This document shows positions 43,224-51,000 of a stretch of 64,000 bases of DNA, piece after piece. How positions within the stretch are numbered: the stretch's first letter is position 1; every line of letters begins with the position of its first letter. The stretch comes from Gammaproteobacteria bacterium (GTDB taxonomy: Bacteria; Pseudomonadota; Gammaproteobacteria; Pseudomonadales; Pseudohongiellaceae), in contig JAURWS010000031.1 in assembly GCA_030654835.1 (NCBI GenBank), positions 17,062 to 81,061 of the forward strand. The letters run 5' to 3'. A program made the translations under genes and the position numbers. The notes under the pieces are model-generated. The model saw nothing but the letters and a program-made list of their open reading frames with translations. It searched no databases and was not told where the DNA came from.

Positions 43224-44878
43224 CACTGCTCCATGCGCCAGGGTGAACGCTCCGTCCAGGTCTTGAGTGCCGCGCTGGTCCACGCCGTATCCTTGTCGGT
43301 ATGACACACATTGCAGGCATTGGGGATGCCGAGCGCGTCAGTCTGTGCAGGAGTTGCGAAGACGAAGGTGTGGTTGCTGACATTGACGTTGGCGATGGTC
43401 TGTTCGATTTTCGGCATATGGCAAGAGACACACTGACTGCCGACACTGTCCGGCAGGTGATGAGTGTGCTCAGCGATGCTCGGCGCACGCGGGCCACTCG
43501 GCGACGCAGGGCTGTGGCAGCTCGTGCACACCTCATTCACTGGTGAAATCAGACTCGCAGTATTGTCACTGCCATGAGAGTCATGGCAGCTGAAGCAGGT
43601 CACGCCATGGTTGTACATCTGACTGCGCACGTAATCGTTGCCCTGCATCCGATTCTTGTGTCCGGTGCCCTCGGCGTAATGCGTGAATGTCTGCTCTCCC
43701 AGAGTGTGTTCCTCCATCTTCCAGAAATCGCTCAGCTCCAGACCCACATGAAAGCCCACTGGCCAGTCGTAATACGTCCCAGCAATCGGGTTGTTCAGGG
43801 GTTGACCCTGCGCGTGACACTGAATGCACACATCATTGGCCTGCACGTAATCCATGCGGGCGGGGTTGAGAATGGAGAGACGACTCTTGTCACTCACATG
43901 CTCACTGCCCGCTCCATGGCATTTCTCGCAGCCCACATTCCACTCGGTGACAGATTTGTCGGCGATGTTGTAGTTCACGGAATGACAGCCATCACACAAC
44001 GCACCGGTCGGCCGACTGAAGTTGTCTGTCGGGTAATGTGCGGTCCACCAATCGGTACCAACGGCAACGTTATAAGGGCGCCATTGTTCATTGGTGACAT
44101 CCCACTGGGCGGGCTGCGGATAATAATCGTCGCCCACTTTGGTGAAATAGCGCTGCTTCCATTTGCTGCCGTAGACCAGTGCAATGTCGTCCAAGGTAAA
44201 AGTCAGCAGAGGGTTTGGCACCGACAGGTCGGGGAGGATGGCATCGGGATGTTCGCGCGGATCGCGGACGACATTGGCCATCAGGGACTTGCTCCACCGT
44301 TCATACACTCCCTCGTGACAATCCTGGCAAGCAGCCGAACCGACATAATGCGAGTTCGGCACCGGGCCAAGCCGCGTCGTTTCGCCCGGCGCGGATGCCA
44401 GAACGGCGGTTTCCGGCAACTCGCGAATATAGGCCACCAACTGCCACAGTTCGTCGTCCGGCATATCCCAGGCCGGCATCCCGGTGTTCCGAATACCGTT
44501 GCGAATGTGGTAGAAAATTTCTCCATCGGAAAGTGACTGCACCGAGTCTCGCAAGGCTGGCGGTCTGGGAAACAGACCTGCACCGATCTCCATCCTGCCA
44601 CTGCCGTCGTAAGCATGGCAGGTTTCACACTTCTCCTGATACACGATCTGCCCGGCTGCCGCTGCTGCCGGGTCATCGCTCAACGGGTTCTCTGCATTGC
44701 GCGCCTCTTCCGGCACACTCGCGCGCAACAGCCACTGAGCGATGTTAACTTCCAAGGCCGGAGGCTCGGCTCGGGCAACAGAAAGACCGGGTAGGATTTG
44801 CGTGTAAAACACGCCACCCAATACCAGCAGAGTTAAAGCTGACACCGCTAAAACGACCAGAAAACGTTTGCTGAACAT
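43223..44878 (-). CDS. nonahaem c-type cytochrome
   Basis: 551 residues from the ATG at 44878, chosen for AGAGAAGCAAAG before it; upstream in-frame ATG at 44896 is possible. N-terminal membrane anchor or signal (LVVLAVSALTLLVLGGVFY). Nine CxxCH motifs in order: CETCH, CQDCH, CDGCH, CEKCH, CIQCH, CFSCH, CTSCH, CVSCH, CNVCH. The first is in a mono-haem cytochrome c domain, the rest in a multihaem domain of the doubled-CXXCH type. Periplasmic electron transfer is expected, with the coupled barrel as a possible outlet. No molybdo-enzyme or quinol oxidase is adjacent. Confidence 0.88.
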   Translation of the reverse strand: MFSKRFLVVLAVSALTLLVLGGVFYTQILPGLSVARAEPPALEVNIAQWLLRASVPEEARNAENPLSDDPAAAAAGQIVYQEKCETCHAYDGSGRMEIGAGLFPRPPALRDSVQSLSDGEIFYHIRNGIRNTGMPAWDMPDDELWQLVAYIRELPETAVLASAPGETTRLGPVPNSHYVGSAACQDCHEGVYERWSKSLMANVVRDPREHPDAILPDLSVPNPLLTFTLDDIALVYGSKWKQRYFTKVGDDYYPQPAQWDVTNEQWRPYNVAVGTDWWTAHYPTDNFSRPTGALCDGCHSVNYNIADKSVTEWNVGCEKCHGAGSEHVSDKSRLSILNPARMDYVQANDVCIQCHAQGQPLNNPIAGTYYDWPVGFHVGLELSDFWKMEEHTLGEQTFTHYAEGTGHKNRMQGNDYVRSQMYNHGVTCFSCHDSHGSDNTASLISPVNEVCTSCHSPASPSGPRAPSIAEHTHHLPDSVGSQCVSCHMPKIEQTIANVNVSNHTFVFATPAQTDALGIPNACNVCHTDKDTAWTSAALKTWTERSPWRMEQ

Positions 44879-45251
44879 GACTTTGCTTCTCTCCATTGGG
44901 ACGCGCCTTGCATCGGAGCGACAATATTTTGTAGAGAATACTGCTCGATGTAGCAAAAGCTACGAATTTTAGACAGTCAGACAGACATTTATCGCCCGTC
45001 AGAACGTCATTGGCCTGTGCGACCTCGCCCGCACTGCTGCACATAACCCGGATGGTCAGCGCCATATTCGGCGGATTGGGAAACGAATTGTTCAGGGTTG
45101 GCACCAGTTCCGTCAGCCGTGACAGGCTGATAGTATGGTTGGCATCCAGCGCATTGCCGCCGATGATCGACATGGAGATCGGCACTATTTACGCGTCTTC
45201 GCGGCGGTAGCGGGCGGTGACTAGACTCTTGACCTCAACAGAAATCCCCTC
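44879..45251. other. intergenic region, cytochrome / ModE-like gene
   Basis: 373 bp. A minus-strand frame (about 45009-45185) reads like real protein (MPISMSIIGGNALDANHTIS, LTELVPTLNNSFPNPPNMAL), then dissolves into the cytochrome promoter region. It may be the front piece of a lost gene; no family recognised. GATAGTATGG on the other strand gives no clear promoter. Confidence 0.3.
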
Positions 45252-46010
45252 ATGAGCACAAACGATATCCAACTGAGCGACGCGCTCGGGTACGAAACCT
45301 CAGACAGGCGCATCGACATCCTCAGACGTATTGGTGAGGTCGGCTCGATCTCCGAGGCCGCACGCGGCGCGGGGATGAGCTACAAAGGCGCCTGGCAGGC
45401 CATCGAGGCGCTGAGCAACCTTGCCGGGGCACCCCTGGTGGAGAAAGTCGTCGGCGGTGTTGGCGGCGGCGGGGCGCAACTCACCAACACCGGTCAACGC
45501 CTGCTGCGTGCCGCGCAGCTGATGCATGCCGCCAGAAAATCCGTGTTGTCTGGACTGGATGCTGAGGGCAATCCCGTGCCCGGGATCGCAGGTCTTGGTT
45601 TCGTGACCAGCATGCGCAACCAGTTTCCCTGCACTGTCGACTCTGTCAGTGAGCATGGCGCCTCCGTGAGAGTCGGGCTGGAGCTGGCGAGTGGTGCGGT
45701 GATTTACTCCAGGATTACGCGAGAGAGTGCCGAGCTGCTGGGCATTAAGCCGGGAACAGCCGTGCTCGCCCTTTTCAAAGCCACCGGCGTGAAAGTGGCT
45801 GCAGAAATTCCCGCGCGAGATGGCTACAACCTGTTGCCCGGCCAGGTGTCGCAAGTCGCCGCCTTTGCTGATGATCTCGAAATCGGGCTGGCGTTATCCC
45901 CGGAATTGCGACTTACCGGTTTCGCAGAACAGGGCGCGCAATTAGCCGAAGGAGATGCCGCGATGGCGTCTATCGAGGAGTCCAGTGTGGTGATTGCGAT
46001 TTCGGGTTGA
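45252..46010 (+). CDS. ModE-like molybdate-type regulator
   Basis: 252 residues. N-terminal LysR-type winged HTH of the ModE kind (GSISEAARGAGMSYKGAWQA, LTNTGQRLLRAAQ), then two TOBE/MopI domains (TSMRNQFPCTVDSVSEHGAS; ITRESAELLGIKPGTAVLAL). In E. coli ModE represses modABC when molybdate is bound. No modABC genes are near. Start ATG follows AAATCCCCTC with weak ribosome binding. A link to the IorAB molybdoenzyme at 7.2 kb is possible but unproven. Confidence 0.85.
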   Translation: MSTNDIQLSDALGYETSDRRIDILRRIGEVGSISEAARGAGMSYKGAWQAIEALSNLAGAPLVEKVVGGVGGGGAQLTNTGQRLLRAAQLMHAARKSVLSGLDAEGNPVPGIAGLGFVTSMRNQFPCTVDSVSEHGASVRVGLELASGAVIYSRITRESAELLGIKPGTAVLALFKATGVKVAAEIPARDGYNLLPGQVSQVAAFADDLEIGLALSPELRLTGFAEQGAQLAEGDAAMASIEESSVVIAISG

Positions 46011-46050
46011 TTTGATTGCCAGTCTGTAATCGATCTACTACACTCAAAAC

Positions 46051-46110
46051 ATGTACACAATCAAACGCACGGATGCTTTTTATAACTGGCTGCATAGCCT
46101 CAAGGACTAG
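46051..46110 (+). pseudogene. stump of a RelE/HigB-type toxin
   Basis: A 19-codon reading frame, MYTIKRTDAFYNWLHSLKD then TAG, has the start of RelE/ParE-family toxins of the HigB-2 type (usually continues with DRQARAR and about 80 residues more). It ends 3 bp before the antitoxin ATG. The toxin is thus gone apart from its first codons, while the antitoxin gene is whole. No second half is seen in any frame. Confidence 0.65.
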
Positions 46111-46113
46111 AGC

Positions 46114-46431
46114 ATGACGCACCTAATCTCTATCAGCGATATTCCCGAGTTTGATTTTGCGGAACATCTCAACAGTGAAGACGCAATCGCTGAATACCTC
46201 ACTGCCGTTCTCGAAGAGAATGATCCGGCATTACTGGCGAGCGCCTTGGGTGATATTGCCAGAGCCCGAGGCATGAGCGAAATCGCTCGCGCTTCAGGAA
46301 TGACCCGCGAAGCGCTCTATAAAGCGCTTCGCCCGGACGCGCACCCACGCTTTGAAACGATCAATCGAGTCTGCACCGCACTCGGCGTCAAACTCGTGGT
46401 GCAAACCATCAACCACCAGAACATTAACTGA
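46114..46431 (+). CDS. HigA/addiction-module antidote protein
   Basis: 105 residues, the family annotated as addiction module antidote (putative HTH antitoxin paired with HigB-2). Domain: HLNSEDAIAEYLTAVLEEND, then an HTH in GMSEIARASGMTREALYKAL and DAHPRFETINRVCTALGVKL. The toxin stump sits 3 bp upstream. An antitoxin without its toxin may persist to counter relatives, or may be decaying. The frame continues after its TGA for 55 codons (to 46599) with a protein-like sequence (YAAISAALLAGKLNGIEIPV), maybe a fragment of another gene. Confidence 0.85.
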   Translation: MTHLISISDIPEFDFAEHLNSEDAIAEYLTAVLEENDPALLASALGDIARARGMSEIARASGMTREALYKALRPDAHPRFETINRVCTALGVKLVVQTINHQNIN

Positions 46432-46710
46432 CGCTGCAGACAAGCAGAGTACGTCTACGCTGCCATCTCCGCCGCTCTCCTGGCAGGCAAACTCAACGGG
46501 ATTGAAATTCCTGTTGACCTCACCGCGCATGGCATTGTTCCATTCAATGTGATGGCGCCACGTTCCCACAAACCGGGTTTTTCAACAGCCTGCCAATAGC
46601 ACTGGATTTATAGCAATTTATTTGTATTTATAGGGATTTTTATATATACATGCCTATAAATAAATATCATTAGCTATAGATCTGCCGAATTTCAAAAGGG
46701 TCACAGCTCC
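46432..46710. promoter_or_regulatory. AT-rich region before the ATPase gene with an inverted repeat
   Basis: 279 bp. The first half is the 55-codon frame mentioned under the antitoxin. The second (46600-46680) is unusually AT-rich. It contains TATTTATAGG at 46625-46634 and its exact complement CCTATAAATA at 46653-46662, spacer 18 bp, with further TTTATAG and CTATAG copies. This looks like an operator and promoter for the gene starting at 46711. Confidence 0.5.
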
Positions 46711-47896
46711 ATGGACAAGATAAAAAACCCTTTTTCCCCGGGTGCTGGCTCGCCTCCTCCTGAACTCGCGGGACGAGAAAATGTCCTTGAGCAGGCTCGT
46801 GTATTGCTGGGGCGCACTAAAGCCGGGCGGCCGGAAAAGAGTCTGCTACTGACAGGATTACGCGGGGTAGGAAAGACAGTGCTCCTGAACGAGATCGAAC
46901 GGATTGCCCAGGACAGTGGCTTTCGTACCATCTTGGTTGAAGCGCACGAGGGTAAGTCTCTTGCCGTGCTGCTCGCGCCACATCTTCGTCGATTGTTGTA
47001 TGGTCTAGACAGGATTGCCGGTGTTGGTGACAAAGCTCGCCGTGGTTTGGCTGTGCTGAAGAGTTTTATCGGTGCGATCAAAATGAAAGTCGGGGATTTA
47101 CATTGGCATTGACATCGACCCAGAGGCTGGCACAGCGGATAGCGGTGATCTGGAAGTGGATTTACCCAGCCTTTTCACCGTTGTGGCGGAGGCCGCTCAG
47201 GAACGTGGTGTTGCCGTAGCTATTCTGATCGATGAAGTTCAATACTTCGGAACCACTGAACTGAGCGCTCTCATCATGGCCATGCACAAGATGCAGCAGC
47301 GACAATTGCCGTTCGTCCTGATTGGGGCTGGTCTGCCAATCCTGCCAGGGCTCGCCGGTGAATCGAAATCTTATGCGGAACGCCTGTTCAGCTTTCCTGA
47401 CATCGGCCCGTTGTCTGAAGCTGATGCCATCAAGGCCGTGCGTGAGCCGATTGAGAACTGTGGTGAATCGATTCAACCGCAGGCGCTGGATGAGATTTTT
47501 CGCCTGACCAAGGGTTATCCGTACTTTCTCCAGGAGTGGGGCTATCAGGCATGGAATCATGCTAGCGAATCACCGATTTCCGTGCAGGTGGTGGAGCAAA
47601 CCACAGCTCTAGTCACGCAACGGCTCGACGAAAATTTTTTCCGTGTGCGTTTTGACCGATTAACTCCTAGAGAAAAGCAATACTTGCGTGCGATGGCAGA
47701 ACTTGGGCCTGGACCATTTCGTACGGCCGATATTGCAGATCAATTAGGGGTCAAAATTACAACGCTTGGCCCGATTAGAGCAGGCCTGATCAAGAAAGGA
47801 ATGGTTTACAGTCCTTCGCATGGAGATATGGCTTTCACTGTTCCTTTATTTGATGAATTCATGCGGCGGGTGATCCCGCAATTTGAAGCTTATTAG
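46711..47896 (+). pseudogene. AAA-type ATPase of the Orc/Cdc6-like group, frameshifted
   Basis: Two adjoining frames make one protein of about 394 residues. Part 1 (46711-47112) has Walker A in LLLTGLRGVGKTVLLNEIER. Part 2 (open to 47896) begins near 47100 with GIDIDPEAGTADSGDLEVDL and contains Walker B VAILIDEVQYF, sensor region FVLIGAGLPILPGL and a wHTH at the end (FRTADIADQLGVKITTLGPI). The frame changes at about 47090-47106, where part 1 runs into GDLHWH and TGA. Homologues I recall are single unbroken proteins; a one-base indel is the simplest cause. A sequencing error or programmed frameshift cannot be excluded. Confidence 0.75.
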
Positions 47897-47906
47897 CGGC
47901 TTCGAT

Positions 47907-48287
47907 TCACTCTGCGCCGGTGTGCTCGCGGAGCCAGACATCCAGTGCATTCTTTTCGAAAGTGCCTGTCTCCAGCGCGCCAATTACGAATTCTAGGGTA
48001 GATTCGACGGAGGCTTGAATGATCAGGCCGTTGATGCGCAGGAACACATAGGTTGCCGCGAAGCCGACGCGCTTGTTGCCGTCAATGAAGCCTTGATTCA
48101 GGGTGAGACTTTCCCAGAGTGCCGCCGCCTCTTCGATCAGATCGCGGTAGTAGCCGGACTGCGCTCTGGCCAGTGCGGCTTCGATCAGCCCGGCATCGCG
48201 AACACCTGGCGCTCCCCCGAAGCGTTCAAGCTGAGTCCGGTGCAGCGTTAGCACGTCTTCCATGTCGAGATAGTAGTGGGCGTCCAT
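47907..48287 (-). CDS. doc: Doc (death-on-curing) toxin of the Fic superfamily, His-to-Gln variant
   Basis: 126 residues, Doc family. The Fic core is readable as LTLNQGFIDGNKRVGFAATY. In Doc/Fic the first residue of HxFx(D/E)GNK is the general-base His; here residue 65 is Gln (CAA at 48093-48095), while F67, D69, N71, K72 and R73 remain. Doc phosphorylates EF-Tu and is neutralised by Phd. The preceding gene is a Phd/YefM antitoxin, 8 bp upstream. Without the His, activity may be reduced or lost, unless this is an active subfamily. Confidence 0.9.
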   Translation of the reverse strand: MDAHYYLDMEDVLTLHRTQLERFGGAPGVRDAGLIEAALARAQSGYYRDLIEEAAALWESLTLNQGFIDGNKRVGFAATYVFLRINGLIIQASVESTLEFVIGALETGTFEKNALDVWLREHTGAE

Positions 48288-48295
48288 CGGCAGCC

Positions 48296-48526
48296 CTACT
48301 TGGCCAGCGCTTCGTAAAGCGGGCCGAAGCGTTCGATACTTTCCTCATGGTAGCGCTGGATCAACTCCTTCTTGGAGGCAGTCAGAAAGAGCCTGTCGTA
48401 CTCCGCGCTGGACATCACGATCGCCACGTCGCGACCGTTCTTCTGAATACGCACCGGGCCGCTAGCGGCCTCATCAAGCAGTTCGCCAAAGCGATTCTTG
48501 GCATCGGTGGCTTGCATGGTTTTCAT
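48296..48526 (-). CDS. phd: Phd/YefM-family antitoxin
   Basis: 76 residues from the ATG at 48526 behind GGAGGAGATTCCCC; the longer frame to 48598 adds a hydrophobic sequence outside the family. The N-terminal Phd fold (TMQATDAKNRFGELLDEAAS, GPVRIQKNGRDVAIVMSSAE) binds operator DNA, while the C-terminal part (KKELIQRYHEESIERFGPLY) would wrap the toxin. It is first in the pair with doc. Autorepression by Phd/Doc is usual. Confidence 0.9.
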   Translation of the reverse strand: MKTMQATDAKNRFGELLDEAASGPVRIQKNGRDVAIVMSSAEYDRLFLTASKKELIQRYHEESIERFGPLYEALAK

Positions 48527-48663
48527 GGGGAATCTCCTCCAATAGATTGCTAAGATTAGCGTGAGAAGAAAATTAGCTAAAATAGCTAACAGTGTCAATT
48601 CGGGATATTGTGCGGCCTGTTGACTGCCATACGACTAAACAACAAATTCTGCAGAATGCTCGG

Positions 48664-48712
48664 TTGGTTTTCGATCTTTGCTGTGCTTTTGCAGAGTGCC
48701 AGGGGCCATGCC
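48664..48712 (+). repeat. conserved non-coding module, copy 1 (short hairpin)
   Basis: Forty bases from 48664 (TTGGTTTTCGATCTTTGCTG…) are identical at 34 of 40 to bases from 52381. The module runs into GCCAGGGGCCATGCCCC, a short palindrome, then CGGAAGTCCAACCAG. In the second copy the palindrome carries a large internal hairpin. No open frame has support. Nature unknown. Confidence 0.7.
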
Positions 48713-48784
48713 CCGGAAGTCCAACCAGAAGTCCAGCCAAGAGTTCACCAAAGCAATTCATGGATTATAAGGTATGATTTGCAC

Positions 48785-48823
48785 CATTAATAAGTCATAA
48801 TAATCAATTATGCGCTATTAATG
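48785..48823. promoter_or_regulatory. nested dyad operator upstream of hipB
   Basis: CATTAATA (48785-48792) pairs with TATTAATG (48816-48823), and inside it CATAAT (48796-48801) with ATTATG (48807-48812), a symmetric 39-bp dyad ending 13 bp before the HipB ATG. HipB proteins autorepress through such dyads; the E. coli consensus differs (TATCC-N8-GGATA). Confidence 0.6.
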
Positions 48824-48836
48824 AATCAAAACACTC

Positions 48837-49175
48837 ATGACCAAACCCCTTGCTCGCACCTTCTCCCGCTACACGCTGGAAGCACTCAGTCTGCTGGGCA
48901 CATTGATCAGACTCGCTCGTACCGAGAAAAAGATGACGGCCCAGGAGCTGGCAGAGCGCGCCGGCATTTCCCGCAGTCTGCTGGCGCGCATGGAAAAGGG
49001 AGATCCCGGCTGTCAGCTCGGCGCGACGTTCGAGGTCGTGGCCATTCTCGGCCTGCGGCTCTTTGACAGCGATCTGGCAGGGTTGAGCGCACAGAGGCAG
49101 AGGGCAGACGACATGTTGGCGCTGTTGCCGAAATCGGTGCGAAAACCGGACCCGGTGGTGAACGATGATTTCTAG
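48837..49175 (+). CDS. hipB: HipB-like XRE antitoxin/repressor
   Basis: 112 residues. XRE helix-turn-helix (KKMTAQELAERAGISRSLLA, MEKGDPGCQLGATFEVVAIL), followed by a short tail (RKPDPVVNDDF) that overlaps the HipA start by 11 bp. HipB neutralises HipA kinase and represses the operon. A symmetric dyad lies just upstream. Confidence 0.88.
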   Translation: MTKPLARTFSRYTLEALSLLGTLIRLARTEKKMTAQELAERAGISRSLLARMEKGDPGCQLGATFEVVAILGLRLFDSDLAGLSAQRQRADDMLALLPKSVRKPDPVVNDDF

Positions 49176-50436
49176 CCATACGCCCCGTGAAGCCTTCGTC
49201 TGGATATGGCTGCCGGAGGCAACCACCCCCGTGGTCGCTGGTCGACTGGCCGAGGTCGGCGGCAAGCTGCTGTTCAACTACGGCAAGAGCTACCTCGATC
49301 GTCCCAATGCCATCCCGATCTATAGCCCCGAGCTGCCACTGCGGCAGGGTCTGCTGCCATTGCCGAACGAGCTGAATATGCCCGGCTGTCTGCGCGATGC
49401 CGCACCCGATGCCTGGGGGCGGCGCGTCATCCTCAACCGTCTGCACAGCGGGCAGGCAGGCCATCAGGACACAGAGCTGCTGGACGAGCTGACCTACCTG
49501 CTGGAATCAGGATCTGACCGTATTGGCGCGCTGGATTTTCAGCTTTCCCCCACCGAATATGTTCCCCGGCAGGCACGTCAGGCCACGCTTGAAGAACTGC
49601 TGGCATCCGCCGAACGGGTAGAGCAGGGCATTCCATTGTCGCCGGAGCTGGATCAGGCGCTGCGTCACGGCAGCTCTATCGGCGGCGCGCGCCCGAAAGC
49701 CATGATCGATACCGATGAGAAGAAATACATCGCCAAGTTCTCCGGCAGCACGGACGTTTACTCCGTGGTGAAAGCGGAATTCGTCGCGATGCGGTTGGCG
49801 GCTCTGGCAGGATTGCAGGTAGCACCCGTACAGTTGGTGCGCGCCAGTGGCAAGGATGTATTGCTGGTGGAGCGTTTCGATCGCATCAAGGTGGAGACAG
49901 GCTGGCAGCGCAAGGCCATGGTGTCGGCCCTGACGCTGTTCGGTCTGGACGAGTTGATGGCGCGCTACGCCAGCTACGAAGATCTGGCGGAGATCATTCG
50001 TCATCGTTTTGTGGAGCCTGCCGAGACATTGCGTGAACTGTTTTCCCGGCTCGCCTTCAACATCCTCTGCGGTAATACCGATGATCATGCCCGCAATCAC
50101 GCCGCATTCTGGAATGGCAGGCAGCTGACGCTCACTCCCGCCTACGATATCTGTCCGCAAAGCAGGACAGGCAATGAGGCCTCGCAGGCGATGTTGATCA
50201 TGGGCACCAACAACATGAGCCGTTTGGAGGTGTGCGTCTCGGCCGCCTCCCGATTCCTGCTGAGCACCGAAGAAGCCCGAGCCATCATTGCCCGGTTGAT
50301 CGCCAGTATTCAGGCAAACTTGGATACTGTGTGTGACGAGGCGCAACTGAGTCAGGTCGACAAAGCCATGCTGAAGGAGAGACAGTTTTTGAACCCTTAT
50401 GCGCTCTCCGGCGATTGGCAAGGTCTGCCTGCCTGA
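49165..50436 (+). CDS. hipA: HipA-type serine/threonine kinase toxin
   Basis: 423 residues. N-terminal HipA-couple domain (ATTPVVAGRLAEVGGKLLFN), P-loop-like GSSIGGARPKA, ATP-binding IAKF, catalytic GNTDDHARNHA and AYDICPQ (DFG-equivalent region). HipA kinases phosphorylate glutamyl-tRNA synthetase or other targets and cause persistence. Start at 49165 overlaps hipB, a usual HipBA layout. No frameshift or loss of key residues. The target cannot be told; HipA of this length usually belongs with classical HipA, not HipT. Confidence 0.9.
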   Translation: MISSHTPREAFVWIWLPEATTPVVAGRLAEVGGKLLFNYGKSYLDRPNAIPIYSPELPLRQGLLPLPNELNMPGCLRDAAPDAWGRRVILNRLHSGQAGHQDTELLDELTYLLESGSDRIGALDFQLSPTEYVPRQARQATLEELLASAERVEQGIPLSPELDQALRHGSSIGGARPKAMIDTDEKKYIAKFSGSTDVYSVVKAEFVAMRLAALAGLQVAPVQLVRASGKDVLLVERFDRIKVETGWQRKAMVSALTLFGLDELMARYASYEDLAEIIRHRFVEPAETLRELFSRLAFNILCGNTDDHARNHAAFWNGRQLTLTPAYDICPQSRTGNEASQAMLIMGTNNMSRLEVCVSAASRFLLSTEEARAIIARLIASIQANLDTVCDEAQLSQVDKAMLKERQFLNPYALSGDWQGLPA

Positions 50437-50508
50437 ATAAAACACCCCGTATCGTATTTCTGCTTAACACCCCCGCAACATCAATCGACAGCATGTTTAA
50501 AATTTATG

Positions 50509-50562
50509 TTGACTTCAATCCTCCTTGTGCTAAATTTTTAACACAATGCTAATAAATTAACA
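50509..50562 (+). promoter_or_regulatory. promoter with two tandem BlaI/MecI-type operators
   Basis: -35 TTGACT (50509-50514) and -10 TAAATT (50531-50536), 16-bp spacer. Two copies of TGCTAA-N4-TTAACA lie at 50528-50543 (spanning the -10) and 50547-50562, 19 bp apart start to start. A further TTAACA half-site occurs at 50464. The BlaI-like repressor encoded immediately downstream is the natural ligand. Classical BlaI boxes are TACANATGTA, so this is a different specificity. Confidence 0.75.
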
Positions 50563-50600
50563 CATAGCACCGTACGACATCTGAAAGAGAAGAGGAAAAA

Positions 50601-50990
50601 ATGACCAGCACCCGAGAGTTGAGCCGCCGCGAACGGCAAATCATGGACATCATCTATCGCATGAACGAGGCCACCGCCAAGGAAGTAATGGAGGCACTGG
50701 AAGACGCGCCCAGTTATTCCTCTGTACGTACCTTGCTTGGCAAGCTCGTGGAGAAGGGGCACATCGCCCATCGGGAAAGCGGACTTAAATATGTCTATTA
50801 CCCCCTGGTGGAACGGCAAACGGCTTCCGTGAGTGCGCTTTCCAATGTCGTGAAAACATTCTTCAGTGATTCCACGTTTCTCGCTGTCAACTCTCTTCTG
50901 GATATGTCTGATGGCGATATCTCCGACGAGGAACTGGAACGCCTGAATAAACTCATTCAGGCAAAGAAGAAAGACAACAAGAAAAAATAA
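50601..50990 (+). CDS. BlaI/MecI/CopY-family repressor
   Basis: 129 residues. Winged helix (LSRRERQIMDIIYRMNEATA, SYSSVRTLLGKLVEKGHIAH) and C-terminal dimerisation helices (VVKTFFSDSTFLAVNSLLDM, lysine-rich end). Upstream gene partner is M56/BlaR1. On signal, BlaR1-type protease inactivates it, releasing repression of the operon. GAGAAGAGGAAAAA before the ATG. No beta-lactamase gene is adjacent. Confidence 0.92.
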   Translation: MTSTRELSRRERQIMDIIYRMNEATAKEVMEALEDAPSYSSVRTLLGKLVEKGHIAHRESGLKYVYYPLVERQTASVSALSNVVKTFFSDSTFLAVNSLLDMSDGDISDEELERLNKLIQAKKKDNKKK

Positions 50991-51000
50991 GGAGAGGAAC

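Larger units (their letters stand above)
48527..48836. other. intergenic region between Phd and HipB genes
   Basis: 310 bp between divergent genes. It contains the phd promoter (CTAAGATTAGC, AGCTAAAATAGCTAA dyads near 48550-48590), the conserved module at 48664 and the HipB dyad at 48785. AGCTAA…TTAGC-type palindromes are plausible Phd sites. No gene seen. Confidence 0.4.
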
